A stretch of 64,000 nucleotides of DNA from an uncultured Clostridia bacterium (lineage in GTDB: Bacteria > Bacillota > Clostridia > Christensenellales > UBA1242), in contig CANBBP010000001.1 of NCBI GenBank assembly GCA_947366895.1, forward strand, positions 62,001 through 126,000. The letters run 5' to 3'. Shown here one piece after another: positions 34,801 to 43,494 of the stretch. The notes below the pieces were generated by a model, which saw only the letters and a list, made by a program, of their open reading frames with translations, was not told the DNA's origin and ran no database searches. Position 1 is the stretch's first letter. Each line of letters opens with the position of its first letter. Both the position numbers and the translations under genes were made by a program.

Positions 34801-36756
34801 TTAATGATGCGATAAATAGTCTTCTATTTTTTTACTTAAATTTTGAGGTGTAAAACCAAAATAAGAATAAATTTCTTCTCCCTTTCCAGAAATTCCAAAA
34901 GAATTTATTTGTAATAGGGTTTCTTTACTTGTAGCATATTTATAAAAACTTCTATCAGAACTTGCTTCCACACAAAAAATTGGTTTATTTTTATCTAAAA
35001 CCTTTTCTTGATAATTTTTAGGTTGTTCATCAAACAATTCCATACAAGGCATGCTAACTACATTAACATTAATACTCTTTTCTTTAAGTAACTTTTGAGC
35101 ATTAAGAGCAAGATTAACTTCACTACCAGTTGCTATAATTGTTGCAACCGAACGATTAGTCGAACTTAGTATATAAGCACCACACATTGCCCCCTCAAAA
35201 CTATCATTTATAAAACCCATTGTTTGGCGTGGAAGAATTATACTAACTGGCATATTTTTTTTAAAATACGTTTGAAATCCTGCTAAAAGTTCATTACGAC
35301 CACAAGGTCTAAACACATCAATATTAGGCATACATCTAAGTGTTGCTATTTGTTCTATGGCTTGATGAGTTGGACCATCTTCCCCCACCATTAAACTATC
35401 ATGTGTAAAAAGATAAAGCACAGGATTATTCATAAGAGCAGACATTCTAATTGCTGGTGTTAAATAATTTGCAAAACAAAAGAAAGTAGAACAAAATGCT
35501 CTTAAACCTTTATGCAAAGTTATACCATTAGAAATTGCTCCCATTGCATGCTCTCTTATTCCATATGGAATATTTCTACCACTTCTATCAAGATAACTAA
35601 AATAAGGTGAATTATCATAAAACATTTGAGTTGAAGGAGCAACATCTCCACATCCACCTAAAAAGTTTGGTATTGCTTCTCCTATTATATTTAATATTTT
35701 ATGTGCTTCACTTCTTGCATCAAAATCATTTAAATTACTATCATTAACTAAAGAAGAAACATCAAAATTAAAATTATCTTCAAGTTGACAAAAATCTTTA
35801 AATTCTTTTGGAAATTTCTTTCTATATTCTTCTAAATTATCTTTTTGAACATTTAAAATTTTTTGTTTTTCGTTATTAATTTCATTTATATAATTATTTA
35901 ATTCTTGAGGCACAACAAAGTCTGGCACAAAATAATTTAATTTTTGTCTTAAATAATTAATTTGTTCATTATTTAATGGTCTGCCATGTATTTTATTAGA
36001 ACCTTCAAATTCACAACCATGGCCAATTTTGGTTTTAATAATAATTACACTTGGCTTTGTGCTATTTTTTGCTTCTTTTATTGCATTATCGATGTCTGAA
36101 ACCGAATTTCCATTTTGAACATTTATAACATTCCAGCCCATGGACTCAAATTTTGCACGAACATCTTCTCTATTTGCTAAACTTATTTCGCCTTCAATAG
36201 TTATATCATTTCTATCATAAAGTAAAATTAATTTACTTAACTTTAAATTGCCTGCGATACTAATGGCTTCTTGTGCTACTCCTTCCATTAAACAGCCATC
36301 CCCAGTAAAGCAATAGGTATAGTGGTCTATAGGAGATAAATTTCCCTTAGCAAATTTATTACGAAGAAATTCTTCAGCTATTGCAAAGCCTACAGCATTT
36401 GCTATGCCTTGACCTAAAGGGCCTGTAGAAACATCAATTCCTGGTGCTATATTAACTTCAGGATGACCTGTTGTTTTACTATCAAATTGTCTAAATTTTT
36501 TTAAATCATCAACTGATATATCAAATCCAAAAAGATTTAAACAAGCATATATTAATGCACTTGCGTGCCCTGCTGAGAAGACAATTCTATCTCTATTTAA
36601 AAAGTAAGGATTTTTGCCATCAATTAAGGCATTTTTATACATAGAAAACATGATAGGTGCAGCACCCAAACTGGTACCAGTATGACCTGAATTTGCAAGA
36701 TTTATTTCTAATGCTGAAGTAACTCTTAAATAATTTGTTGCAAGGGTATCTTTCAT
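34801..36756 (-). CDS. tkt: Transketolase
   Basis: Thiamine-diphosphate enzyme of the pentose phosphate pathway, 651 aa. The TPP motif is GDGCLMEGVAQEAISIAGNL, with the early GHTGTSLGAAP and STGPLGQGIANAVG. The middle domain has IREHAMGAISNGI with the catalytic Glu and THDSLMVGEDGPTHQ. All three domains are full length. It appears monocistronic. Confidence 0.96.
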   Translation of the reverse strand: MKDTLATNYLRVTSALEINLANSGHTGTSLGAAPIMFSMYKNALIDGKNPYFLNRDRIVFSAGHASALIYACLNLFGFDISVDDLKKFRQFDSKTTGHPEVNIAPGIDVSTGPLGQGIANAVGFAIAEEFLRNKFAKGNLSPIDHYTYCFTGDGCLMEGVAQEAISIAGNLKLSKLILLYDRNDITIEGEISLANREDVRAKFESMGWNVINVQNGNSVSDIDNAIKEAKNSTKPSVIIIKTKIGHGCEFEGSNKIHGRPLNNEQINYLRQKLNYFVPDFVVPQELNNYINEINNEKQKILNVQKDNLEEYRKKFPKEFKDFCQLEDNFNFDVSSLVNDSNLNDFDARSEAHKILNIIGEAIPNFLGGCGDVAPSTQMFYDNSPYFSYLDRSGRNIPYGIREHAMGAISNGITLHKGLRAFCSTFFCFANYLTPAIRMSALMNNPVLYLFTHDSLMVGEDGPTHQAIEQIATLRCMPNIDVFRPCGRNELLAGFQTYFKKNMPVSIILPRQTMGFINDSFEGAMCGAYILSSTNRSVATIIATGSEVNLALNAQKLLKEKSINVNVVSMPCMELFDEQPKNYQEKVLDKNKPIFCVEASSDRSFYKYATSKETLLQINSFGISGKGEEIYSYFGFTPQNLSKKIEDYLSHH

Positions 36757-36863
36757 ATTTCTAGTTCCTTTTAATTAATTAATAATTATGTTAAAAAAAT
36801 TTAATTGGTATATATTAATAAATTTTAAAATTTGATTTTATTAAAAATATTTACAAAAACATT

Positions 36864-37370
36864 TTATAAATAATATTTATCTAAACATTTCTTAATTTTT
36901 TTATAGGAATTATCAAGGTCAGATTGTGTTATATTTATTGATATATCACTATTATCTATACAAAATTTTGTGCGTTCTTCATATGCAAGTAAAAAAACAT
37001 TACCATCATTTTTAATTGTTTTATCTTGGCTTTTATTTATTTCTTCTTTTATAAAATCTCTAGAAAAATTTAAAAAAACTATTGTGCAATATGATTTAAA
37101 CATATCATAATTTTTATTAGTAATAAACATATTGTATGGTATTGTAATTAAAGTATTTTCATAACAGGATAAGTCTTTTATTATTTTATTTTTTAAATTA
37201 TTTAAATAATCTACACCACATAATTCTTCAATTTCTTTTTCATTCATTAGGTTATATTCTATCATTTCTTCAACATCTGCATAATATAAGCCAAAATCTA
37301 AAGCTAGTTTTTTACCTATTTGTTTTGTAAATTCTTTGAAAAATCCTATAAGCACTATATTTGTTTTCAC
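36864..37370 (-). CDS. Shikimate-kinase-fold protein without P-loop
   Basis: 168 aa, GTG start with GGAGAG upstream. The N-terminus IVLIGFFKEFTKQIGKKLA, the spacing to YYADVEEMIE, and EIEELCGVDYLNNLKNKI align with shikimate kinases. But the Walker A GxxGxGKT is GFFKEFTK: both loop glycines and the Lys are lost. The shikimate-binding DxD is DVE, and the FRxLE Arg is gone. It is therefore very unlikely to phosphorylate shikimate. Possibly a pseudokinase with a binding or regulatory role. It lies between ogg and tkt. Confidence 0.65.
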   Translation of the reverse strand: MKTNIVLIGFFKEFTKQIGKKLALDFGLYYADVEEMIEYNLMNEKEIEELCGVDYLNNLKNKIIKDLSCYENTLITIPYNMFITNKNYDMFKSYCTIVFLNFSRDFIKEEINKSQDKTIKNDGNVFLLAYEERTKFCIDNSDISINITQSDLDNSYKKIKKCLDKYYL

Positions 37371-37448
37371 AATACTCTCTCCGTAATATTAAGTTACAAA
37401 ATCATAATATTTTTTTGATTCTATTTTTTTACCAAGCAAAATTAAATT

Positions 37449-38303
37449 TTAAAAACTTTCTTCTTTACTATGATTAATCATATAATTAAATAAATATTGT
37501 TGAGCATAACCTGAATATGTGCCATAAATATTAACAAAATAATTTGAAATATCTTTATCGCTTAATTTTTTTTGTTCAAACAAATAATAGGTTTTTCTAA
37601 TCCATGTATCAACAGGGAAAACATCTGTTCGCCCAAAACCAAAAAGTAAAATACAATCAGCAACTTTAGGTCCTACCCCAGATAAACTTAAAAGTTTTTC
37701 TCTTAATTTTATAGTTGACAATGATTTTAAAAAATTAATATCATATTCAGTAGTTTTTAAACTATTAATAGTTTTAACTAAATAATCACTTCTATACCCT
37801 GCCCCTAATCTAGCATAATCTTCACTTGTAACCTTTGATAATTGTTCTAAAGTAGGAAAAGCATAAATTCCTTCACTAATTTTACTTCCATACTCACTTG
37901 ATAATCTGAATAAAATACCTTTTATTCTTTTTATATTATTATTAGCGGAAACTATAAAACTGATAATAGTTTGATATATATCTTGCTTTAAAATTCTAAT
38001 ACCATCACCAAAACCCAAATATTTTGAAACATTTGGGTTAATTGAAATAATTTCTTTCTTTATTTTATTATAATCGGTATTCAAATCAAAATAGTTATAA
38101 AAGTAATCAATATCATTACTTTCTATAATTGTAGTGCTATCATCATATGTTATATTTGCTATTTTATTTGTGCTTATAACTACATAACTATTATCACTAG
38201 GTTTTATAAAACTAAATACTTGCCCACATTCTAGTGTTTGGATAATATTAAAATCTAAATCATTAGTAATTACTATTTTATTTTTTTCTTTTTGTAATTT
38301 CAT
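37449..38303 (-). CDS. ogg: 8-Oxoguanine DNA glycosylase (OGG1 type)
   Basis: 284-aa bifunctional glycosylase/lyase that removes 8-oxoguanine. The N-terminal ~110 residues form the OGG beta domain (LECGQVFSF). The HhH-GPD core has LSGVGPKVADCILLFGFG, with catalytic Lys in GPK, and the essential Asp in VFPVDTWIRK. The family is common in Clostridia. Confidence 0.87.
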   Translation of the reverse strand: MKLQKEKNKIVITNDLDFNIIQTLECGQVFSFIKPSDNSYVVISTNKIANITYDDSTTIIESNDIDYFYNYFDLNTDYNKIKKEIISINPNVSKYLGFGDGIRILKQDIYQTIISFIVSANNNIKRIKGILFRLSSEYGSKISEGIYAFPTLEQLSKVTSEDYARLGAGYRSDYLVKTINSLKTTEYDINFLKSLSTIKLREKLLSLSGVGPKVADCILLFGFGRTDVFPVDTWIRKTYYLFEQKKLSDKDISNYFVNIYGTYSGYAQQYLFNYMINHSKEESF

Positions 38304-38348
38304 ACAAAATATTTTAACATAAATAATAAATTAACACAAATTATTAAG

Positions 38349-39533
38349 TTATTTTTTTAAATCTAACTTTGTACATTTTTCAAAGTTATTTAATACATTA
38401 CTACTAAAATTTGTTACTTTGCTACTTTGATTTTGCTTTTCTTTTATAGCATAATCCATAACTTTATCAAGCAATCTACTAAATGTATATCCCTTATCTA
38501 CCCATAAATAATTACTTAATGAACCTGGTATTGTATTTACCTCATTTAAAAATACTTCCCCTGTTTTGTCATTAATTAAAAAATCAATTCTAACAATTCC
38601 TTTACAATCTAAAAGATTATAGGCTATTTCCCCATATTCATTTATCTTATTTTTTATGTCATCTTCTAATTTAGCTGGTATTGTTCTTCCTGTGTTCTCC
38701 ATACCCTTTGCTGAACTTTCGTTATTTAAATATTTATTTTCAAAGGTTAAAAAATCATTTTTAATATTTACTTCTTCAATTACCGAAAGTTCTTTTTCTA
38801 TATTACTTCCCATTATGGATAAATTAACTTCTCTTAAATTTTCCACTGCTTCTTCTACAAGTACGCAACTATCAAATAAAAACGCAAATGAAACAGCATC
38901 TTTTAACTTTTCTTTTGTTTTACAAAATGTTATTCCAACACTACTTCCTAAATTGCATGGCTTTACTATTAGTGGGAACTTTAGTTTTAATATTTTATCT
39001 TCTATTCCTTTATAGCCATTTTTAGTGAATTCTTCTTGTTGTAAACTTACATAATTTGTAACATTTATTTTTGAACAACTAAGTAAATTTTTAGTGGCTA
39101 ACTTATTCATACAAATCGCACTACTAAAAACATTAGGAGAAGAATAACTTATACCGCATATCTCTAAAAAGCCCTGTAATGCCCCATTTTCGCCCAAATT
39201 ACCATGTGTGGATAAAAATGCGAAATCTATCTTAATGTTTTTTATATACTTATTTTTTTTCAAAAAACATAGCATGCCATCATTTGAAATATTAACTACA
39301 CTATATTTATTTTTATTTAAAAAATCATTTTTTGAAAAAGTTTTTATGTCAAAAAATTCCTCTGAAGTATACCAAATACCAGTTTTAGATATGTAAATTG
39401 GATAAATATTATATTTGTTTTTATCTAAAGCATTGGTGGTTTGAACACCTGTAATAATTGAAATATCATGTTCAACACTTTTACCACCAAAAATAACTAT
39501 TATATTTTTTTTATTATTATCTATTTTTTTCAT
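38349..39533 (-). CDS. ddl: D-alanine--D-alanine ligase
   Basis: ATP-grasp ligase making the D-Ala-D-Ala end of peptidoglycan stem peptides. 394 aa, slightly longer than usual, with a polar C-terminal extension of ~30 residues. Motifs: IFGGKSVEHDISIITG, STHGNLGENGALQG, LIVKPCNLGSSVGI, and FLNEVNTIPGSLSNYLW. It follows murF, separated by a hairpin whose T run runs into the ddl start codon. Confidence 0.94.
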   Translation of the reverse strand: MKKIDNNKKNIIVIFGGKSVEHDISIITGVQTTNALDKNKYNIYPIYISKTGIWYTSEEFFDIKTFSKNDFLNKNKYSVVNISNDGMLCFLKKNKYIKNIKIDFAFLSTHGNLGENGALQGFLEICGISYSSPNVFSSAICMNKLATKNLLSCSKINVTNYVSLQQEEFTKNGYKGIEDKILKLKFPLIVKPCNLGSSVGITFCKTKEKLKDAVSFAFLFDSCVLVEEAVENLREVNLSIMGSNIEKELSVIEEVNIKNDFLTFENKYLNNESSAKGMENTGRTIPAKLEDDIKNKINEYGEIAYNLLDCKGIVRIDFLINDKTGEVFLNEVNTIPGSLSNYLWVDKGYTFSRLLDKVMDYAIKEKQNQSSKVTNFSSNVLNNFEKCTKLDLKK

Positions 39534-39573
39534 AAAAAAACTAACCTCTTTTAAATAGAATTGTTAGTTTTTT
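39534..39573 (-). terminator. Hairpin with T run ending at the ddl start codon
   Basis: Minus-strand stem AAAAAACTAAC/GTTAGTTTTTT (39563-39573 with 39535-39545), loop of 17 bases. The T run is directly followed by the ddl ATG at 39533. It looks like a terminator of the murF transcript and must be passed or bypassed to express ddl, so it could act as an attenuator. The ribosome site AGAGG lies at the loop/stem junction. Confidence 0.6.
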
Positions 39574-39690
39574 ATATGTTAAATAAATATTATTTGTTAT
39601 TATTTTTTAATTGAAATTTTTAAAATAAAATTTTTAAAATTTTAATATTAAATATTAAGATTAAATCTATAAAACTTATAAATTAATTTA

Positions 39691-41325
39691 CTAAATATAA
39701 TTATCAGGCAAATCGTTTTCAAAAAGTATGGCATCATCTTTTTTGATAAAATCTTTCATCAAAATTTTTGCTTGTTCTAAACTTTCAGCTTGATAAATAT
39801 CTTCATCATTAAAGCCTTTTTCGTTTAAACCTTTTTTTATAGCCTCAAAATTTTGCTTATTAACAATAATTACTTTTTGTGCTACTTCTGATATTTTTTT
39901 ACCAAAATTTATGTTTTCTTCTTCTTCCTTATCACCTAATTCAACAAGACCAGGAGTAATTACTATCCTGCGTTTTCCATAATGTTTTAAGGTTTGCAAG
40001 GCCATTGTGCTACCATCAACACTTGCATTATAACTATCATCTAAAATGATGTTTGTTTCAGTTTTAATAAGCTCCAATCTATGAGGGATAGGTTTTAATT
40101 CAGATATACCAAATACAATTTGTTCATCACTCACATTCAATATTTTTGCAAATTGTACACAAACTAAAATATTTTCTATATTGTGATTACCTATAAGTGA
40201 GGTTTTACATTTATAAGTATTTTTACCAATAATTAAATCAAAAGATGTACCATTCTCATCAAAAATTAAATTATCAGCCTTAATTAGGCTATTTTTATAA
40301 TTTGAACCAACTGCAAACTTTTGAAGGTCACATTTATCAAATAATGATAAAGCTCCTTTATTATTTCCATTAAAAACGGCAATACCATTTTCTTTAGGTA
40401 AACTTTCAATCAATTCATATTTTGTTTTTAAAATATTTTCTTCAGATTTAAAGTTTTGTAGATGTTGATTGCCTATACCTGTAATGATAGCATATTTAGG
40501 ATTAATTATATTACAAAGTTTCTTAATATCACCTACTCTCCTTGCCCCCATTTCAGCAATAAGAATTTCATCATTTGGTTCAAGATAATTATTAACAACT
40601 TTAGATAGACCAGTAGGAGTATTAAAACTATGTGGACTCATGCAAACTTTATATTTTTGAGAAAGTAAAGTATTTAAAATATATTTAGTACTTGTTTTGC
40701 CAAAACTACCAGTAATACCTATTTTTATAAGATTATCATAGGTTTTTAATTTTTTCTTAGCTCTTACAATGTAGGAATATATTATTAATTTTTCTAGAGG
40801 AATAAGAATAATATGAACAATAGGAACAACTATAGGCATAAAAATAGGAACAATACATAAAGCCCCAAATTTTATAAATCCTAAAAATTCAACTGAAAAA
40901 GCCATAATTATAAACGACAAAGCGGAAGTAAAAATTCCTAAAGCAATATTAAGTCTTGTCATTCTTGTTGTAAGTTTTAAAGGTACTTTTTTAGGTGCTG
41001 AATATAAGTTTTTTATAAAAACTATAGTAAAATAAAAATAGAATATTAAACCTATATATGAATATATTGTATCTATTAAAAAAATATTAAATAAAGCATT
41101 AGTAACAAGTACACAAAATAAACTTAATACACTAAGTAAAACTATTCTAGAAACATATCTAGCCTTAGTATCTTTTAGCCATGTAAAATAGCCCTTTAAC
41201 TTATATCCTGATAGTTGTATTATTTGAAAAAACTTATAACTAGCAAAACACATTAATACACCATTAATAATAGCTAAAACAATTGCAAAATATAAGTCTA
41301 TATTATCTAAAGAAAAAAATTTCAT
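39691..41325 (-). CDS. murF: MurF-type Mur ligase with N-terminal membrane domain
   Basis: 544 aa. Residues ~1-190 contain five predicted membrane helices, not found in the classical ~450-aa MurF, which instead starts with a soluble UDP-binding domain. Residues ~200-544 are a Mur ligase: P-loop GITGSFGKTSTK at 203-214, AEMGARRVGDIKKL, GIGNQHLQNF, and NIILDDSYNASVDG followed by PGLVELG. It likely adds D-Ala-D-Ala to UDP-MurNAc-tripeptide at the membrane. ddl, which supplies D-Ala-D-Ala, is next. Confidence 0.85.
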   Translation of the reverse strand: MKFFSLDNIDLYFAIVLAIINGVLMCFASYKFFQIIQLSGYKLKGYFTWLKDTKARYVSRIVLLSVLSLFCVLVTNALFNIFLIDTIYSYIGLIFYFYFTIVFIKNLYSAPKKVPLKLTTRMTRLNIALGIFTSALSFIIMAFSVEFLGFIKFGALCIVPIFMPIVVPIVHIILIPLEKLIIYSYIVRAKKKLKTYDNLIKIGITGSFGKTSTKYILNTLLSQKYKVCMSPHSFNTPTGLSKVVNNYLEPNDEILIAEMGARRVGDIKKLCNIINPKYAIITGIGNQHLQNFKSEENILKTKYELIESLPKENGIAVFNGNNKGALSLFDKCDLQKFAVGSNYKNSLIKADNLIFDENGTSFDLIIGKNTYKCKTSLIGNHNIENILVCVQFAKILNVSDEQIVFGISELKPIPHRLELIKTETNIILDDSYNASVDGSTMALQTLKHYGKRRIVITPGLVELGDKEEEENINFGKKISEVAQKVIIVNKQNFEAIKKGLNEKGFNDEDIYQAESLEQAKILMKDFIKKDDAILFENDLPDNYI

Positions 41326-41456
41326 TTAATTTTCCTTTTTTATTTATAATTTAAATCATGGTCACAATTTATAACTTTTAAATATAATATCTAGAATTAT
41401 AATATTATATCATAAATTATTTTACTTTTACTATTTATTTATTGAAAATAAAAAAA

Positions 41457-42209
41457 TTATTTTTTATCATTTGAATTAAAATATGAAAATAATATATCTA
41501 AAAATAACTTAGGTTTTTCTAAGTATGCAAAATGCGAACAATTTTCAAACTTTATTACTTCACAATCTTTTATATTCCTTTTAAAAATTTTTGTAAAGTA
41601 AAATGGAGTTGCTTGGTCATTTGTCCCCCAAACCAATAAAGTAGGTACTTCTATTTTTTTTAATAAATTTATTTGATTATAATTAACAATATTTTTAAAA
41701 GTCTGCTTCATAATAGGATTTAATTTTTTATATTCGGGGCTACCAAAATTATTTAATTTACTTTTTGGATAAATTTTTATTTTTGTTAAAAATTTTAAAA
41801 ATTTATAATTGTATATTTTAATTTTTTTCTTAACGCTATTTTTTTTAATACCAGCACAACCCGTAAGTAATAAACTTTTAACTATCTTTGTTTTAGCTGC
41901 TAAGTTAATAGCTACTCTACCACCAAAAGAATGAGCAACAATATTTACTTTTTCTATCTTTAAGGCTTTTAATAATTCAAAGACCATATTGCTATAATCA
42001 TCAACTGTTAATGGATATGTAGGCATACTCGAATTTTCAAATGGCGGAAAATCTAAATTAATACATCTATGTACCGAACTTAACTTGTCACTAAAAAACT
42101 TAAAACTTAAGTGACTTCCTTCCCAACCATGCAAAAATAAAATAGGTTCTTTTGATTTAATTCCATAATCTTCATAATAAATATCAATATCTTTAAATTT
42201 AAATATCAT
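41457..42209 (-). CDS. Alpha/beta hydrolase
   Basis: 250 aa. The hydrolase fold is seen in LFLHGWEGSHLSF (oxyanion loop), the nucleophile elbow VAHSFGGRVAIN, the acid in VWGTNDQATP, and the His in CSHFAYLEKP. The ATG at 42209 overlaps the rimI TGA as ATGA. A GTG at 42221 is possible but gives a larger overlap, so I prefer 42209. Substrate unknown; it travels with tsaB-rimI. Confidence 0.88.
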   Translation of the reverse strand: MIFKFKDIDIYYEDYGIKSKEPILFLHGWEGSHLSFKFFSDKLSSVHRCINLDFPPFENSSMPTYPLTVDDYSNMVFELLKALKIEKVNIVAHSFGGRVAINLAAKTKIVKSLLLTGCAGIKKNSVKKKIKIYNYKFLKFLTKIKIYPKSKLNNFGSPEYKKLNPIMKQTFKNIVNYNQINLLKKIEVPTLLVWGTNDQATPFYFTKIFKRNIKDCEVIKFENCSHFAYLEKPKLFLDILFSYFNSNDKK

Positions 42210-42649
42210 AAATAATACCACATAATTAATGCGTCATTATTCTTATAGTATTTTTTTCTGATATTTGTTAATACAAATCCCATTTTTTTATAAAAATTTA
42301 TTGCTGGAATATTTGTTTCATCAACTTCAAGTGAAATTGTTAAGACATTATTATCTTTTGCTGTATCTTTTAAATGTCGAATTAGTTTAGTTGCTACACC
42401 TTGCCTAAAACATTCCTTTTTTACTGCTATCCCCATAATGTTATAATCGGTATTTGTATCTAAAACACCAACATATCCCACAACTTTATTATATTCATTA
42501 ATAGCAACAAAGTATTTTCTTGTGTCTCTATTAAACTCATCATAAAAATTATTTTTTGTCATTTTGTCTTGTTCTGGCATAACATTATTATGAATAATAT
42601 ATAATTCATTATAATATTTTTCATTATTATCAACTATTTTTATTTTCAT
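42206..42649 (-). CDS. rimI: GNAT acetyltransferase, RimI-like
   Basis: 147 aa, a GNAT fold. The acetyl-CoA motif A is ECFRQGVATKLIRHLKDTA, followed by LEVDETNIPAINFYKKMGF, the usual RimI C-terminal part. The ATG at 42649 has AGAGG seven bases upstream; a TTG at 42655 is less likely. It overlaps tsaB by 20 bases. The tsaB-rimI pairing is the typical t6A/ribosomal acetylation neighbourhood. Confidence 0.88.
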   Translation of the reverse strand: MKIKIVDNNEKYYNELYIIHNNVMPEQDKMTKNNFYDEFNRDTRKYFVAINEYNKVVGYVGVLDTNTDYNIMGIAVKKECFRQGVATKLIRHLKDTAKDNNVLTISLEVDETNIPAINFYKKMGFVLTNIRKKYYKNNDALIMWYYL

Positions 42650-43301
42650 TTGCAAGCCTCTTATTTAATTCTTCTTCAGCTTGTGATAATGCAAGATATA
42701 CTGGTTTAATATCCTTAAATAAGGTATACATCTTTTTATTCTTTTTATAATTGTTATATTTTATATAATCTTGTGTTTCGAGATTAATTTTACTTGCTTT
42801 TAAATTTTTTATATCAATATTAAAATTATAACAAAATAAAGGAAGATTGTTATTATTCATAATAGATATTAATTCCTCAGTTGTTATAAGCGACATCTCT
42901 TTTACTTCGCCTTTTGAATTACATAATGCATAATAATATTTTGTGGAAGTGCTTTTAATTATAATGCAAAAATCTGATTTTATAGTAATTTTGTTAACTA
43001 TTGTAAATGCTAAAAGTTCTAACATATTTATTGTTATATAGTTTTTATTTTTTAACACACATCCAAAAGCTTTTATTGTAGAAACACCAATCCTAACACC
43101 AGTAAATGAACCAGGTCCTACTACAATACTAAAGGTATTAATATCATCTAAGTTTTTAGATGATTTTTGTAAAAGTTTTTCAATTTCTGGTAAAAGATGT
43201 TTAAGATGTTTTGAGTTAGTTTCTTCACTTTCTAATAAAACTTTATCAGTATTCAAAATAAGTTTTAACTTTTCACTACTTGTATCAATAATTAAATTCA
43301 T
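42630..43301 (-). CDS. tsaB: t6A biosynthesis protein TsaB
   Basis: Partner of TsaD in making N6-threonylcarbamoyladenosine-37 of tRNAs. 223 aa. The ASKHA-fold start MNLIIDTSSEKLKL and the signature VVGPGSFTGVRIGVSTIKAFG are clear. The C-terminal half is diverged and Lys/Asn-rich. AAAGGTG before the ATG at 43301 decides the start over the GTG at 43313. The TsaE-bearing gene is upstream; tsaD and tsaC are not in the window. Confidence 0.92.
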   Translation of the reverse strand: MNLIIDTSSEKLKLILNTDKVLLESEETNSKHLKHLLPEIEKLLQKSSKNLDDINTFSIVVGPGSFTGVRIGVSTIKAFGCVLKNKNYITINMLELLAFTIVNKITIKSDFCIIIKSTSTKYYYALCNSKGEVKEMSLITTEELISIMNNNNLPLFCYNFNIDIKNLKASKINLETQDYIKYNNYKKNKKMYTLFKDIKPVYLALSQAEEELNKRLANENKNS

Positions 43302-43450
43302 TTTATTTTTCACCTTTCTATATTGAATAATTTAATAAAATTAATTTTTTGAAATTTATTTTTCATAAAATTATTCTTATTATTATCCCAACTAAGCCTT
43401 TAGATAACCTTTTTTTGTGCCAAAAGCAATAAAAAAGGCTTAAAACTATT

Positions 43451-43490
43451 TTGCATAGTACTATTTAATATTGCATAGTATTATTTAAAA
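43451..43490. repeat. Tandem direct repeat, 2 x 20 bp
   Basis: TTGCATAGTACTATTTAATA (43451-43470) is followed immediately by TTGCATAGTATTATTTAAAA (43471-43490), 18 of 20 identical. It sits in the spacer before tsaB, right after the end of the PAP2-TsaE gene. Nearby, AAGCCTTT (43394-43401) and AAAGGCTT (43434-43441) form an inverted repeat. Confidence 0.7.
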
Positions 43491-43494
43491 TTTT

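Noticed and set aside
42206..42209. Possible recoding of TGA as tryptophan in this AT-rich genome
   Set aside because: rimI ends at a TGA overlapping the next ATG, and Trp residues in conserved motifs are TGG, so the standard bacterial code fits.
43394..43441. Rho-independent terminator from the inverted repeat AAGCCTTT/AAAGGCTT
   Set aside because: The loop is over 30 bases and no proper T run follows on the coding strand, so it is not convincing as a terminator.
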